From positions 62,001 through 126,000 of the forward strand of contig JAFLBB010000001.1 in NCBI GenBank assembly GCA_017304135.1: a DNA stretch of 64,000 bases, given 5' to 3'. Position 1 is the stretch's first letter. Each line of letters starts with the position of its first letter. The notes under the pieces were generated by a model. It was not told the origin of the DNA. It ran no database searches and saw only the letters and a list, made by a program, of their open reading frames with translations. Both the position numbers and the translations under genes were made by a program. Positions 1-8,008 of the stretch are shown here, piece after piece. This DNA comes from Acidobacteriota bacterium. Its GTDB lineage: Bacteria; Acidobacteriota; Terriglobia; Bryobacterales; Bryobacteraceae.

Positions 1-2
1 GC

Positions 3-1988
3 ACGGTGAAGCTGCTCGATTTCGGCATTGCCAAGCTGCTGGGTCCGGCCGTGGGCGAAGAGACGGTGGCGCATACCACCGATGGGTCGCCGATGACGCC
101 GGAGTTTGCCAGCCCGGAGCAGGTGCACGGCGAGAACGTGACCACGGCGAGTGACATTTACGCGCTGGGGGTGCTGCTCTACCAGTTGCTCACCGGGCGG
201 ATGCCCTACAGGCTGGACCAGTGGACCGCGCCGAAGCTGTTCATTGCGATTGCGGAGCAGAATCCGGAGCGGCCTAGTGAGCGTGTGCTGGCCGACGAGG
301 AGTGCGCGCTGGGCAATGGGGAGAAGCGGGTGGTGGAGGCCTCGCTTGCGGCGCTGGTGAGGGAAGGCACGCCGGACCGGCTGCACCGGCGGCTGGCGGG
401 CGACCTGGACACGATTGTCCTGATGGCATTGCGCAAGGAGGTGTCGCGACGCTATGCCAGTGTGGAGCGCTTCTCCGACGACCTGCGGAAGTACTTGGAG
501 GGCCATCCGGTTTCGGCTCGGCCAGATACGCTTTCCTACCGCCTGGTGAAATTCGCCGCGCGCCACAGGGCGGGCGTTGCGGCTGGCGTGCTGGCGGTGA
601 TGGCACTGATTGCGGCCACGGGCGTGAGCCTGTACTACGCCAAGGCGGCGCGGCAGGAGCAGGTGGTGGCCGAGCGGCGGTTCCAGGACGTGAGGCAACT
701 GGCGCGGTTCGTGATGTTTGAGTTTGACGACGCCATCCGCGCCGGCGAGACCCCGGCTCGCATCATGCTCGTACGGCGGGCGTTTGAGTACCTGAACGGG
801 TTGTCGAAAGAGGCCGTGGGCGATGCTTCGCTGGAGCGCGAGGTGGCCGAATCGTATCTCAAACTGGGCGACATTCAGGGCAACCTCTACACCTCGCACG
901 TCGGCGACCGGGAAGGGGCGCTGGAAAGCCACCGACGCGCGCTGGAAATGGCCAGCCTGCTGGCGGCACGGCCCAACCCGGAGGTAGCCGACCGCCTGCT
1001 GGTGGTGCGCGCCAAGACGGGGCTGGCCGATCTGCTGGCGCTGGGCGGCGACCGCAGGCAGGCGCTGCGGTTGTACCAGGAAGCCCGCGCGGTGTGCGAG
1101 GAGATGGACAAGCGCAAACGGACGCTTGAGACCGTGCGCCACCTGGCGGAAGTTGTATCCAAAGAGGGCTTCGTGCAGAGCCAACTGGGCGACCTGAACG
1201 GTGCGCGGCAACTGTTTACGCGGGCACTCGGCCTTTCGGCCGAATGGCAGCACCTGGATGCCGCCAGCCCTCAGGCGCAACGGACAGCCGCCATGGCCAC
1301 AAGCCGGTTGGGTGAATTGCTGGTCCGCTCTGGAAACTCCGCCGAGGGGCTGGTATCTCTGCGTCGCGGCGTGCTGGTGTATGAAGACCTGATGCGAGCC
1401 CAACCGGGTGTCACCAGTTACACCCGCGACCTGGCGGCAACCTCGATTCTGTATGGCGATGCGCTGCTCGCCGCCAAGCAGGAGGCGACGGCGATTGAGG
1501 CCTACCGGCGAGCGCTGCACCTGGCCGAAGGTCTGGCGGCGGGCGACCCCAAGAACCAGCAGCACCAGCGTGACCTGCACCTTGTGCTGGGGCGGCTGGC
1601 CGACGCCTACTCGCAAACCAAGCGGCACGTGGAGGCGCGCCAGATGACGTCGCGGGCGTTACAGGTGTTAAAGCCGCTCGTGGACCTGCCTTCGCCCTCC
1701 GGCTACGACATCCAGCAGTATGTCTGGCTGCTGGTGACGACGCCCTACCCCGAGCTGCGCGACCCGGCGCGAGCGGTGCCCTACGCGGAGGCTGCGGCCC
1801 GGATGACGAATGCCTCTGACCCGGCCGTGCTGGATGCGCTGGCGCGGGCGTATTTCGGCACCGGCAACCGGCAGCTGGCGGTGGAGACGGAACGGAAGGC
1901 GATTGCCCTGCTGCCGCCGCGCAGCCAGTCCGGCGACAGCGCGCTGCGGGCTGAGCTGGAGGCGAACCTGGAGCGGTTCCAGAAGTAG
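3..1988 (+). CDS. Receptor Ser/Thr protein kinase with C-terminal TPR repeats (5' truncated)
   Basis: C-terminal part of a Hanks-type Ser/Thr kinase. The reading frame is open to the left edge, so the P-loop and catalytic loop lie outside the window. The DFG metal-binding motif is at bases 18-26 and the APE-equivalent SPEQ follows about 30 residues later. Then come the DIYALGV helix and a conserved kinase tail (RRYASVERFSDDL). A single membrane segment (about residues 189-211 counted from base 6) leads into roughly 440 residues of degenerate TPR-like helices, probably periplasmic. This kinase-TM-TPR layout is common in Acidobacteria. The substrate is unknown. The gene converges on the PEP-CTERM gene with a 4-base gap. 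Confidence 0.9.
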   Translation, partial: TVKLLDFGIAKLLGPAVGEETVAHTTDGSPMTPEFASPEQVHGENVTTASDIYALGVLLYQLLTGRMPYRLDQWTAPKLFIAIAEQNPERPSERVLADEECALGNGEKRVVEASLAALVREGTPDRLHRRLAGDLDTIVLMALRKEVSRRYASVERFSDDLRKYLEGHPVSARPDTLSYRLVKFAARHRAGVAAGVLAVMALIAATGVSLYYAKAARQEQVVAERRFQDVRQLARFVMFEFDDAIRAGETPARIMLVRRAFEYLNGLSKEAVGDASLEREVAESYLKLGDIQGNLYTSHVGDREGALESHRRALEMASLLAARPNPEVADRLLVVRAKTGLADLLALGGDRRQALRLYQEARAVCEEMDKRKRTLETVRHLAEVVSKEGFVQSQLGDLNGARQLFTRALGLSAEWQHLDAASPQAQRTAAMATSRLGELLVRSGNSAEGLVSLRRGVLVYEDLMRAQPGVTSYTRDLAATSILYGDALLAAKQEATAIEAYRRALHLAEGLAAGDPKNQQHQRDLHLVLGRLADAYSQTKRHVEARQMTSRALQVLKPLVDLPSPSGYDIQQYVWLLVTTPYPELRDPARAVPYAEAAARMTNASDPAVLDALARAYFGTGNRQLAVETERKAIALLPPRSQSGDSALRAELEANLERFQK

Positions 1989-1992
1989 GACG

Positions 1993-2742
1993 TTAGCGGC
2001 GGAGCCTGCCGACGGCGAGCAAAACCAATCCCATGCCCATCAGGACCCAGGTGCCGGGTTCGGGCACTTCGCCCTCGCGCAGGGGCGCATTGTTGTTCAC
2101 GAAGAGGTTGACGTCGTCGTAGACACGGATGCGGTGGCGCACGCTGACCCAGTTGGTGGGGTTGGTGAAGAAGACGCTGTCAAAGCTCTGGTTTTCATCC
2201 AGGAACAGGGGTCCGTAGGAGAAGTTGGTGCAGAGGTTGCGGTTGTTGATGCTGAAGTCGCCCTCTACGCAGAGGTCGGTGTAGACCTCAAACAAGGGTG
2301 AGGCGGCCGGTGCAAGAAACGACTGCGGTCCGGCGATGCGGAAATTCGAGCCGCCATCGCTCCATTCGGCGTCCATCTCGAATCCGAGGATGACGGGCGG
2401 AGGAGGGTCGATGGTGTACTGGATGACGTACTCGGCATAACCGGGAGGGTTGGGAACCCCGGCGGGAAAGAGGAAGCTGCCGCCGAAGCTGACTCCGAGG
2501 CCGCCGCCGCTATAGGTGATGTCCAGCGAGATGTCGCTGGCCGTCGAAGCAGGCGAACCGGAAGGACCGCTGAAGCTCGCGTTGAAAATGCTGAACGGGG
2601 CAACGGCGCAGCCGGTGCTGTTCGTCAGATCGCTCAACACCGACACGTTGTCACACGAGCTCAGTGTATTGATGTCGGGGCCGAGCCCGCCTCCGAAGGC
2701 CACCGATGACGTGGCAAGAACCAAAACGCCCAAAATACGCAT
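1993..2742 (-). CDS. PEP-CTERM sorting-domain surface protein
   Basis: About 249 residues. It starts with a short signal peptide (MRILGVLVLATSSVAFGGG) and ends with a PEP-CTERM anchor: VPEPGTW, a hydrophobic helix, then RLRR. In this family an exosortase cleaves at the PEP motif and the protein is exported to the envelope or matrix. The middle has no recognised domain; it is rich in Ser, Gly, Asn and Phe, with a few Cys that could form disulfides. I chose the ATG at 2742 because it directly precedes the signal peptide. The frame is open further upstream to 2901, but that stretch has no signal-like sequence. Confidence 0.85.
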   Translation of the reverse strand: MRILGVLVLATSSVAFGGGLGPDINTLSSCDNVSVLSDLTNSTGCAVAPFSIFNASFSGPSGSPASTASDISLDITYSGGGLGVSFGGSFLFPAGVPNPPGYAEYVIQYTIDPPPPVILGFEMDAEWSDGGSNFRIAGPQSFLAPAASPLFEVYTDLCVEGDFSINNRNLCTNFSYGPLFLDENQSFDSVFFTNPTNWVSVRHRIRVYDDVNLFVNNNAPLREGEVPEPGTWVLMGMGLVLLAVGRLRR

Positions 2743-3075
2743 ATTACTCTTGATTATCCTGATGTTGCCCGAATGGGCCAAGCACCTCGAGGTACCTGTG
2801 AGTACTGGGTGCGCAGCCACCGTCTCCGAGAACGGCGGCTGCGCCGTCGCGGGCACTCGCTCCTCCGTCAAGTACCCGCGGCACAGGAAGGTCTCCGACA
2901 CCTCCCCGGCCGAGTTCCGAATGGGCCGCGGAGCCGGACTCCTCCAAACGAACCCGGCTGATGCGACAGAGTCGCGCGACCCACTCAGAATGCCTGTTGT
3001 ACGCTTACGCGATACCCGGAGGCGGGAGGGATCACTTCTTACAAATTTTTTTGAGAATTCTTATTGGGCCGGGGG
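2743..3075. other. Gene-free stretch upstream of the PEP-CTERM gene
   Basis: This 333-base gap separates the PEP-CTERM start from the stop of the radical SAM gene. Several frames are open by chance because of GC content, but none has a start signal or a recognisable product. It contains the palindromes and hairpin listed separately and, near 3040-3065, a short AT-richer patch next to the anSME stop. It is probably the 5' leader and promoter of the PEP-CTERM gene. Confidence 0.5.
2784..2844 (-). promoter_or_regulatory. Overlapping palindromes and a long hairpin in the PEP-CTERM leader
   Basis: Two perfect overlapping palindromes, ACCTCGAGGT (2784-2793) and AGGTACCT (2790-2797), are followed by a hairpin. 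The hairpin has GCGCAGCC (2811-2818) pairing with GGCTGCGC (2837-2844), a one-by-one mismatch, a second 4-bp stem CCGT/ACGG and an 8-base loop. It lies 40-100 bases upstream of the PEP-CTERM start codon. It does not match a riboswitch I know. An operator or leader element is inferred only from position and symmetry. Confidence 0.3.
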
Positions 3076-4281
3076 CTAGCGGCGGAATCCGGCAGGCCGG
3101 CCGAGCAGTTGTTCGACGTCCCGGCGCAGCGGTTCCACGGTGTGGGCGAACATCTGCTTGTAGGCGCCGCAGAAGTAGTCGAGCTCTTCGAATTCACCGT
3201 GGCGGCCATGGCGGAACTTAGGACAGCCGCCATGGCAGAGTTCCTTCCAACGGCAAGCCTGACAAGCAGGATGGGGGATCGACTTCTTGGCGGCGAACTC
3301 GGTGCGGCGCATGCGGCGGGCCACCTCGGGCCAGGAGTCGTCGACGATGTTGCCTAGCTTCCAGTTGCCCTCGACGAAGAAGTCGCAGGGGTAGATGTCG
3401 CCGTTGTATTCCACGACAACGTAGCTGTCGCAGCTTTCGTGCATGGTGCAGGCGCCCGGTTTCATGCCGGCGATGCCTTCGGCCAGATTGTCGAAACAAC
3501 GGACGCGTACCTGCCGGCGCTCGGGCCACCAGAGGTCGAAGGTCTCGACGAGGAAGCGGCCGTACTGCTCGGGGGTGATGGTTTCGGGAAGGGGGTTGCC
3601 GCTCGAGTCGAATTCCGAGAGCGGGATGTACTGGATGTTGTCGATGCCCAGGGAGCGGAAGAAGCGGTAGATCTCCTGGGGCTTGTCGACGTTGGACTGG
3701 CTGAGGACGCAGAGGATGTTGAACTCGGCCTTACCCTTTTGCAGTGCCTCCATGCCGCGCATCACCTGGCGCCAGGTGCCGGCGCCGCCTTTGTTGATGC
3801 GGAAGCGGTCATGGATGTCCTCAGGGCCGTCCATGGAGAGCCCGATGAGCCAGTTGTACTGATGGAAGAACTCCGCCCAGTGGATGTCGAGCAGGACGCC
3901 GTTGGTTTGGAGGGCGTTGGACACCTGCTGGCCGCTGCGGCCGTAGAGCTTCTGGAACTCAACGAGCTTTTCGAAGAACGGCAGGCCGGCGAGGGTGGGT
4001 TCGCCGCCCTGGAAGGCGAAGGTGGAGTTGGGGTAGCTGTAGTAGAGCCAGGAATCGACGAGGCGGCGCAGGGTGTCGGTGGACATGCGCTTGTGGTCGA
4101 TTTCCTTGTAGGGGTCGGCGTCGCGGTCGAGGTAGAAGCAGTAGGTGCAGTCGAGGTTGCAGAGCGCCGAGGCCGGCTTGATGAGCAGTGACTGGATGCG
4201 TGCGACGGCGTAGGGCGACTCCACGCGTTCGCCCGAAGAAGTGGACTGCCCCAGGATGGGAAGCTGGCCGGACACGCTCAT
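3076..4281 (-). CDS. Anaerobic sulfatase-maturating radical SAM enzyme (anSME)
   Basis: About 401 residues, the usual anSME length. The radical-SAM cluster C-x3-C-x2-C is at residues 41-48 (CNLDCTYC), followed by FAFQGGEPTLAG as in anSMEs. The C-terminal SPASM region holds a run of cysteines (CTMHESC, YPCDFF, CQACRWKELCHGGC, YFCGAY) that would bind two auxiliary [4Fe-4S] clusters. The enzyme turns the active-site Cys or Ser of a type I sulfatase into formylglycine. Three Cys-type sulfatases are encoded about 20 kb away. I chose the ATG at 4281. It diverges from the AlkD-like gene with 25 bases between the starts. Confidence 0.9.
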   Translation of the reverse strand: MSVSGQLPILGQSTSSGERVESPYAVARIQSLLIKPASALCNLDCTYCFYLDRDADPYKEIDHKRMSTDTLRRLVDSWLYYSYPNSTFAFQGGEPTLAGLPFFEKLVEFQKLYGRSGQQVSNALQTNGVLLDIHWAEFFHQYNWLIGLSMDGPEDIHDRFRINKGGAGTWRQVMRGMEALQKGKAEFNILCVLSQSNVDKPQEIYRFFRSLGIDNIQYIPLSEFDSSGNPLPETITPEQYGRFLVETFDLWWPERRQVRVRCFDNLAEGIAGMKPGACTMHESCDSYVVVEYNGDIYPCDFFVEGNWKLGNIVDDSWPEVARRMRRTEFAAKKSIPHPACQACRWKELCHGGCPKFRHGRHGEFEELDYFCGAYKQMFAHTVEPLRRDVEQLLGRPAGFRR

Positions 4282-4306
4282 GCCTGCGATTGTACGCTGA
4301 GGGGAG

Positions 4307-4930
4307 ATGGCTGGCCAAACCGATCCGCTGCTGGCGCACATCCGCTCCCGCTTTGCCGAGGCTGCGAATGAGCGCGACCGCGCGGCGATTCGCCGCTTTT
4401 TCCGCGAGCAGGTGGACCCCTATGGCGTGCCGGCGGCGCTGGTGCATGAGCTGACGCGGCATGCCCTGCCGCTGTTGCGCGAGCGGACTCCGGCGGCACG
4501 GAACCGGTTCTTCCAGGAGCTCTGGAAGTCAGGCAAGTACGAGGAGGGGATGCTGGTCATCTACCTGGCGCGGCGGTTCACACGCGGCTGCGGGGGGTGC
4601 GAGTTCAAGCTGTGGGAGCGCTGGTTGGACCGCTACGTGACCAACTGGGCGCACTGCGATGGGATCTCGATGCACCTGCTGGGCACGGCGATTGCGCATG
4701 AACCGGAGTTGGCGGCGCAGTTGGAGGGTTGGACCCGTTCGCCGAACCTGTGGAAGCGGCGGTCAGCGGCGGCTTCACTGGTGAGGGAGGCCCGCAAGGG
4801 GAAGCACGCCGCGCTGGTGGGCCGCATCCTGAAGGCGCTGGAGCGGGATGAGGCGGATTTGATCAAAAAGGCGGTGGTGTGGTTGAAGCGGGAGCGGGAG
4901 AGGGGCCGCGGGACGCAAGAAAGGGGGTGA
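4307..4930 (+). CDS. AlkD-like DNA alkylation repair protein
   Basis: 207 residues, built from HEAT-like helical repeats. The block TNWAHCDG places Trp114 and Asp118 in the W-x3-D arrangement of the AlkD catalytic pair, which excises bulky or charged N-alkylated bases. WLKRE near the end corresponds to the third conserved Trp. The C-terminus is basic (many Arg/Lys) and slightly short for the family. The ATG at 4307 follows a GGGGAG ribosome site almost directly. It is probably cytoplasmic and monocistronic. Confidence 0.85.
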   Translation: MAGQTDPLLAHIRSRFAEAANERDRAAIRRFFREQVDPYGVPAALVHELTRHALPLLRERTPAARNRFFQELWKSGKYEEGMLVIYLARRFTRGCGGCEFKLWERWLDRYVTNWAHCDGISMHLLGTAIAHEPELAAQLEGWTRSPNLWKRRSAAASLVREARKGKHAALVGRILKALERDEADLIKKAVVWLKRERERGRGTQERG

Positions 4931-4983
4931 CCAGGGGGCTAGCCCGCCTGCTTCCGGTATCACGGGACGCGTTATACTGAAAC

Positions 4984-5261
4984 TTGATCAGGTCGTTTCG
5001 AAACCACGAAACAGAGCAGTTGTTTTGATCCGGCCAGAGCCGGGCGTTTCAGGCCTGCGAGCGGCAGGCGTTTCAGAAATTGCGCATGCTGGATGCGTCG
5101 AGCCGATTGAGCGATCTGGGGGTGCTTCCCGGGAACCGGTTGGAGGCATTGAGGGTGACCGCAAAGGCCAGAACAGCATCCGCATCAACGGTCAATTCCG
5201 GATCTGCTTCGAATGGCGGGACGGCGATACCTACGAAGTGGAAGTGACAGACTACCACTGA
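4984..5261 (+). pseudogene. higB: HigB/RelE-type toxin, inactivated by a nonsense codon and a frameshift
   Basis: Read from TTG 4984, the frame gives LIRSFRNHETEQLF and then TGA at 5026-5028, where HigB proteins have Trp. The same frame continues with FQACERQAFQKLRMLDA and LGVLPGNRLEAL, all HigB-like. At about 5152-5156 the match moves to the next frame (GDRKGQNSIRINGQ, then FEWRDGDTYEVEVTDYH to the stop at 5261). The shift fits loss of one G from a G run (AGGGT in place of AGGGGT). The ribosome-dependent mRNase toxin therefore cannot be made by normal decoding. The antitoxin gene follows after 11 bases. Confidence 0.85.
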
Positions 5262-5272
5262 AGGGAGTGGAG

Positions 5273-5578
5273 ATGAAGGCGAAACTGAGCCAGCGCATGC
5301 CCCTGCATCCGGGGGAGATTTTGCGCGAGCAGTTCATGGCTGAGTTCGGCGTGAGCATCAACCGGTTGGCTCGGGATCTACGTGTTCCCCCGACGAGAAT
5401 CAGCGAGATCGTGAACCAGAGGCGGGGGATCAGCTCCGATACGGCGCTCCGGCTGGGCCGCTATTTTGGCACGACGGCCGAGTTCTGGATGAACCTGCAA
5501 AGCGCCTACGACCTCGACGTGGCACGGGACGCGATGCCCCAGATCGAACGCGACGTCCAGCCCATCGTGGCGGCCTAA
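5273..5578 (+). CDS. higA: HigA-family antitoxin (XRE helix-turn-helix)
   Basis: 101 residues. The HigA signature LHPGEILREQFMAEFG is followed by an XRE-type helix-turn-helix (SINRLARDLRVPPTRISEI, residues about 29-47). After it comes the family block IVNQRRGISSDTALRLGRYF, then FWMNLQSAYDLDVA. HigA proteins bind HigB and repress their own operon. I chose ATG 5273 because GGGAGTGGAG lies just upstream and the HigA match begins at once. The gene is intact although its toxin partner is broken, so it may survive as a free-standing repressor. Confidence 0.9.
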   Translation: MKAKLSQRMPLHPGEILREQFMAEFGVSINRLARDLRVPPTRISEIVNQRRGISSDTALRLGRYFGTTAEFWMNLQSAYDLDVARDAMPQIERDVQPIVAA

Positions 5579-5581
5579 ACC

Positions 5582-6712
5582 TCAGTCCAGCTCGACGACA
5601 TACACCTGCGGGAAGCCGCCGGGGTTACGCTCGCTCTTGCGGTCGCTGGTGAAGACGATGCGGCGCTCGTCATGGGAGAACGAGGGGTGGGGGTGGGTCC
5701 ACTGGGGGCCATAGACGGTGTCGGTCTGGACCTCCATCCAACTCAGGGCGCCTTTTTCGGCCTCGCTGCGGGCGCGGGCGAAATCCTCGGCCAGTGCGTA
5801 GCGTGAGGTCGTCCATTGTGACCCGCCGCTGGAGGCCTCGCTGAGGGCGAGGAGGCGGGCCTCGCCGGTGGCTACGTCGATGAGATGGAGGCCGCGGTCG
5901 GGGTGGTTGGTGTCGCAGAGGACCTTCGTGCCGGCGCGGTTGGGAGTGATGTGCCAGGCGTTGAAGGCGGCGATCTTCGTGCGTTCGCGCGACAGCCAGT
6001 TCATGCGCCAGAGGGCGTGGGGCCAGACGGTGTAGACGAGGTCGCCGGTGTGGCCAAGGAAGGTTTCGTGGACGACGAACTCGTCGTTGCCGTGTTCGTA
6101 AAGGCACTCCAGGCCGGTGCCGTCGCGGCGGATGCGATGGATGCGCGGGGCGGGGTCGCCGGCAAACTCAATCCACTCTGGTTCGAGGGGGTGAAACTGG
6201 GGGTGGATGACGGTGCGCGGATAGTCGATGAAGCGCCAGTTGGAGCCGTCGGTCCTGCCGGTGACGATGCCGCTTTGGGAGCCGCGTTTGGCGGCGGCGA
6301 CGAGCCAGCGTCCCTGGTCGCCGATGGAGATTTCGCCGAGTTGAGTGCCGGGCAGATCGACGATGCAGCGCTCGGCGAGAGTGGCGCGATCGAGTTCCCA
6401 GACGCCGCCGCCGCGCACAAAGAGGATGCGCGAGCCGTCGCCGGAGTATGCCGCCGAGAAGGCATGGATGGCCGGGCCCTCGGTCAACTGGCGCATGGGG
6501 CCATCGGGGAAGGGGGTGATCTCGTACAGCTGCGCCGTGCCGGAGCGGTAGCTGACGACGAGCAGCGCCTGGCCGTCGGGGGAGAAGGAGCTTTGCAGGA
6601 AGTAGGTGGCGTGTTGGATGGACGGCGCGGCGGTCATCTGGTGGACCACGGCGCCGGTGGCGGTATCGCGGGCGGCGGAATGCTCGCTGGGAAGAAGATC
6701 GCCTTTGCTCAT
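5582..6712 (-). CDS. ogl: Oligogalacturonate lyase-like beta-propeller protein (PL22)
   Basis: 376 residues with seven-bladed propeller features: TolB-like SFSPDGQALLV, YSGDGSRILFV and FSHDERRIVFTSD blades. The motif Q-x-x-H-x-H (Gln337, His340, His342 in GPQWTHPHPSF) matches the Mn-binding Gln/His/His set of oligogalacturonate lyases. His253 or His270 could give the remaining ligand. The enzyme cleaves pectin-derived unsaturated di- and oligogalacturonides by beta-elimination. No signal peptide is seen, so it is probably cytoplasmic. Its start overlaps the upstream methyltransferase stop (ATGA), indicating translational coupling. Substrate choice is inferred. Confidence 0.75.
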   Translation of the reverse strand: MSKGDLLPSEHSAARDTATGAVVHQMTAAPSIQHATYFLQSSFSPDGQALLVVSYRSGTAQLYEITPFPDGPMRQLTEGPAIHAFSAAYSGDGSRILFVRGGGVWELDRATLAERCIVDLPGTQLGEISIGDQGRWLVAAAKRGSQSGIVTGRTDGSNWRFIDYPRTVIHPQFHPLEPEWIEFAGDPAPRIHRIRRDGTGLECLYEHGNDEFVVHETFLGHTGDLVYTVWPHALWRMNWLSRERTKIAAFNAWHITPNRAGTKVLCDTNHPDRGLHLIDVATGEARLLALSEASSGGSQWTTSRYALAEDFARARSEAEKGALSWMEVQTDTVYGPQWTHPHPSFSHDERRIVFTSDRKSERNPGGFPQVYVVELD

Positions 6713-7419
6713 CGCGCGGCCCCCGCTTTGCGGAAGAACAGCATGTGTTGCCAGGGCAGGTCGTGGAGCACTTTGTCGAGCACCAGGCCGTCAGCCTCCA
6801 GTTCCGCCTTTGCCTCGGCCACGCTCATTTTATGCTCCTCACGAATGGGGACTTTGGGGTCTTCCTTGCGAAACTCCAGGAGGACCAGTTGCCCGTTGGG
6901 TTTGAGGGCCCGTTTCAAGGCCTCGATCATTGCCCGCGGCTGGGAGAACTCATGGTAGACGTCGACGAGGATCATGAGATCGATGGAGCTGTCGGCGAGC
7001 CCGGTGGAGGACTCCGAGCTTTGGACCGGTTCGATATTCTTCACGCCGGCCTTGGCGATGTTGGCGCGCAGGCGTTCGATCATGCCGGGCTGGATGTCGG
7101 TGGCGTAGACCTTTCCCGTGGGCCCCACCTCGGCGGCCAGCTTGAGGCTGTAGTAGCCGACGCCGGCGCCGATGTCGGCTACGATCATGCCGGGCTTGAG
7201 GCCCAACATGCGCACGGCCTTTTCGGGGTTCTCTTCGAGCGTTCGTTCCGGGCGGACGAGCCAGTCAGCCCCGGCCACGCCCATCACGCCGGCAATGCGA
7301 CGGCCGGAAACAGGATGGCGGGCTTGGCCGCAGGCAAGAGGGGCGAACAGGGCGGTGGCCAGAGTGAGAGCCGCAACGGCCCTTGTAAAACCGTTTGCCA
7401 CCAGCACCATACGTGTCAT
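6709..7419 (-). CDS. Exported class I SAM-dependent methyltransferase
   Basis: About 236 residues. A signal-peptide-like N-terminus (RAVAALTLATALFAPLACG) precedes a Rossmann methyltransferase core: IVADIGAGVGYYS is motif I, VYATDIQPGMIERL holds the acidic ribose-binding residue, and DLMILVDVYHEF is motif IV. The substrate is unknown. An exported SAM-dependent enzyme is odd because SAM is cytoplasmic, although signal-bearing copies of this family occur in Acidobacteria and Planctomycetes. The start is uncertain: ATG 7419 fits the signal peptide best, while an in-frame ATG at 7455 would overlap the divergent lipoprotein start. It overlaps the downstream lyase by 4 bases. Confidence 0.75.
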   Translation of the reverse strand: MTRMVLVANGFTRAVAALTLATALFAPLACGQARHPVSGRRIAGVMGVAGADWLVRPERTLEENPEKAVRMLGLKPGMIVADIGAGVGYYSLKLAAEVGPTGKVYATDIQPGMIERLRANIAKAGVKNIEPVQSSESSTGLADSSIDLMILVDVYHEFSQPRAMIEALKRALKPNGQLVLLEFRKEDPKVPIREEHKMSVAEAKAELEADGLVLDKVLHDLPWQHMLFFRKAGAAR

Positions 7420-7453
7420 AGCATCACAGGTAGACGTCTTGGAGGATTGTTTC

Positions 7454-8008
7454 ATGTCTCAATTCGCTACGGGCCGCCGACGTGCCGGTCTTTTCGCGCT
7501 ATGCCTTGCCGCGGCACTGCTTCTGCCTGCCTGCGGCGCGGGCGGTTCGGGCAACCAGGCCGCCATTCGCCAGATGGGAGAACGCGTTGAGGTGGGGCCG
7601 CTCATCTACACGATTCTCGAAGCGGACTGGTTGAATGAACTGCCTGGCGAAGCCTCTCCGCGGGTGCCGCAACACAAGTTTCTCACGATCCGCGCAACGG
7701 TTACCAATTCGGGAAGCCGTGAAGTGAACATGCCGCTGCTGAGCCTGGTGGATGAGGCGAACAATCAGATTCTGGAGATCGAGGATGGCAAGGGGGTTGA
7801 GGAGTGGTTCGGCCTCTACCGCGTCATCAAGCCCGCCGACACACTGCCGGGGCGATTTGTGTTCGACGTGCGGCCGGGCAACTATAAGCTGCTGCTCTCC
7901 GACGGGGGCGATTTGGAGAAAGAAGCGACGGCACTTGTGGCAATCCCCTTGCGTCTGAAAGAGTACGAGAAGTTTGAACCCGGTGTCACCAAGAAGGACG
8001 GCGAGTAG
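7454..8008 (+). CDS. Lipoprotein of the DUF4352 type
   Basis: 184 residues. The N-terminus is a lipoprotein signal with lipobox LPAC (LLLPACGAGGSG), so the mature chain should be lipid-anchored. The body resembles the immunoglobulin-like DUF4352 fold: HKFLTIRATVTNSGSREVNM and then GRFVFDVRPGNYKLLLSD. Such domains are often substrate-free structural or binding modules. The ATG at 7454 has a good ribosome site (GGAGGA, 7441-7446). The next gene starts inside its 3' end. Function unknown. Confidence 0.75.
   Translation: MSQFATGRRRAGLFALCLAAALLLPACGAGGSGNQAAIRQMGERVEVGPLIYTILEADWLNELPGEASPRVPQHKFLTIRATVTNSGSREVNMPLLSLVDEANNQILEIEDGKGVEEWFGLYRVIKPADTLPGRFVFDVRPGNYKLLLSDGGDLEKEATALVAIPLRLKEYEKFEPGVTKKDGE

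Noticed and set aside
4984..5153. The in-frame TGA of higB read as selenocysteine, given selC in the same window and small hairpins (CCGGC/GCCGG at 5030-5043, GCCTGC/GCAGGC at 5053-5069) just after it
   Set aside because: The TGA replaces a conserved Trp rather than Cys, the hairpins are short GC-rich stems expected by chance, and a separate frameshift downstream would still destroy the toxin.
5885..6958. Plus-strand frames antisense to the oligogalacturonate lyase and methyltransferase
   Set aside because: Ala/Gly/Val-rich shadow sequences typical of GC-rich DNA; both genes on the minus strand are clear.
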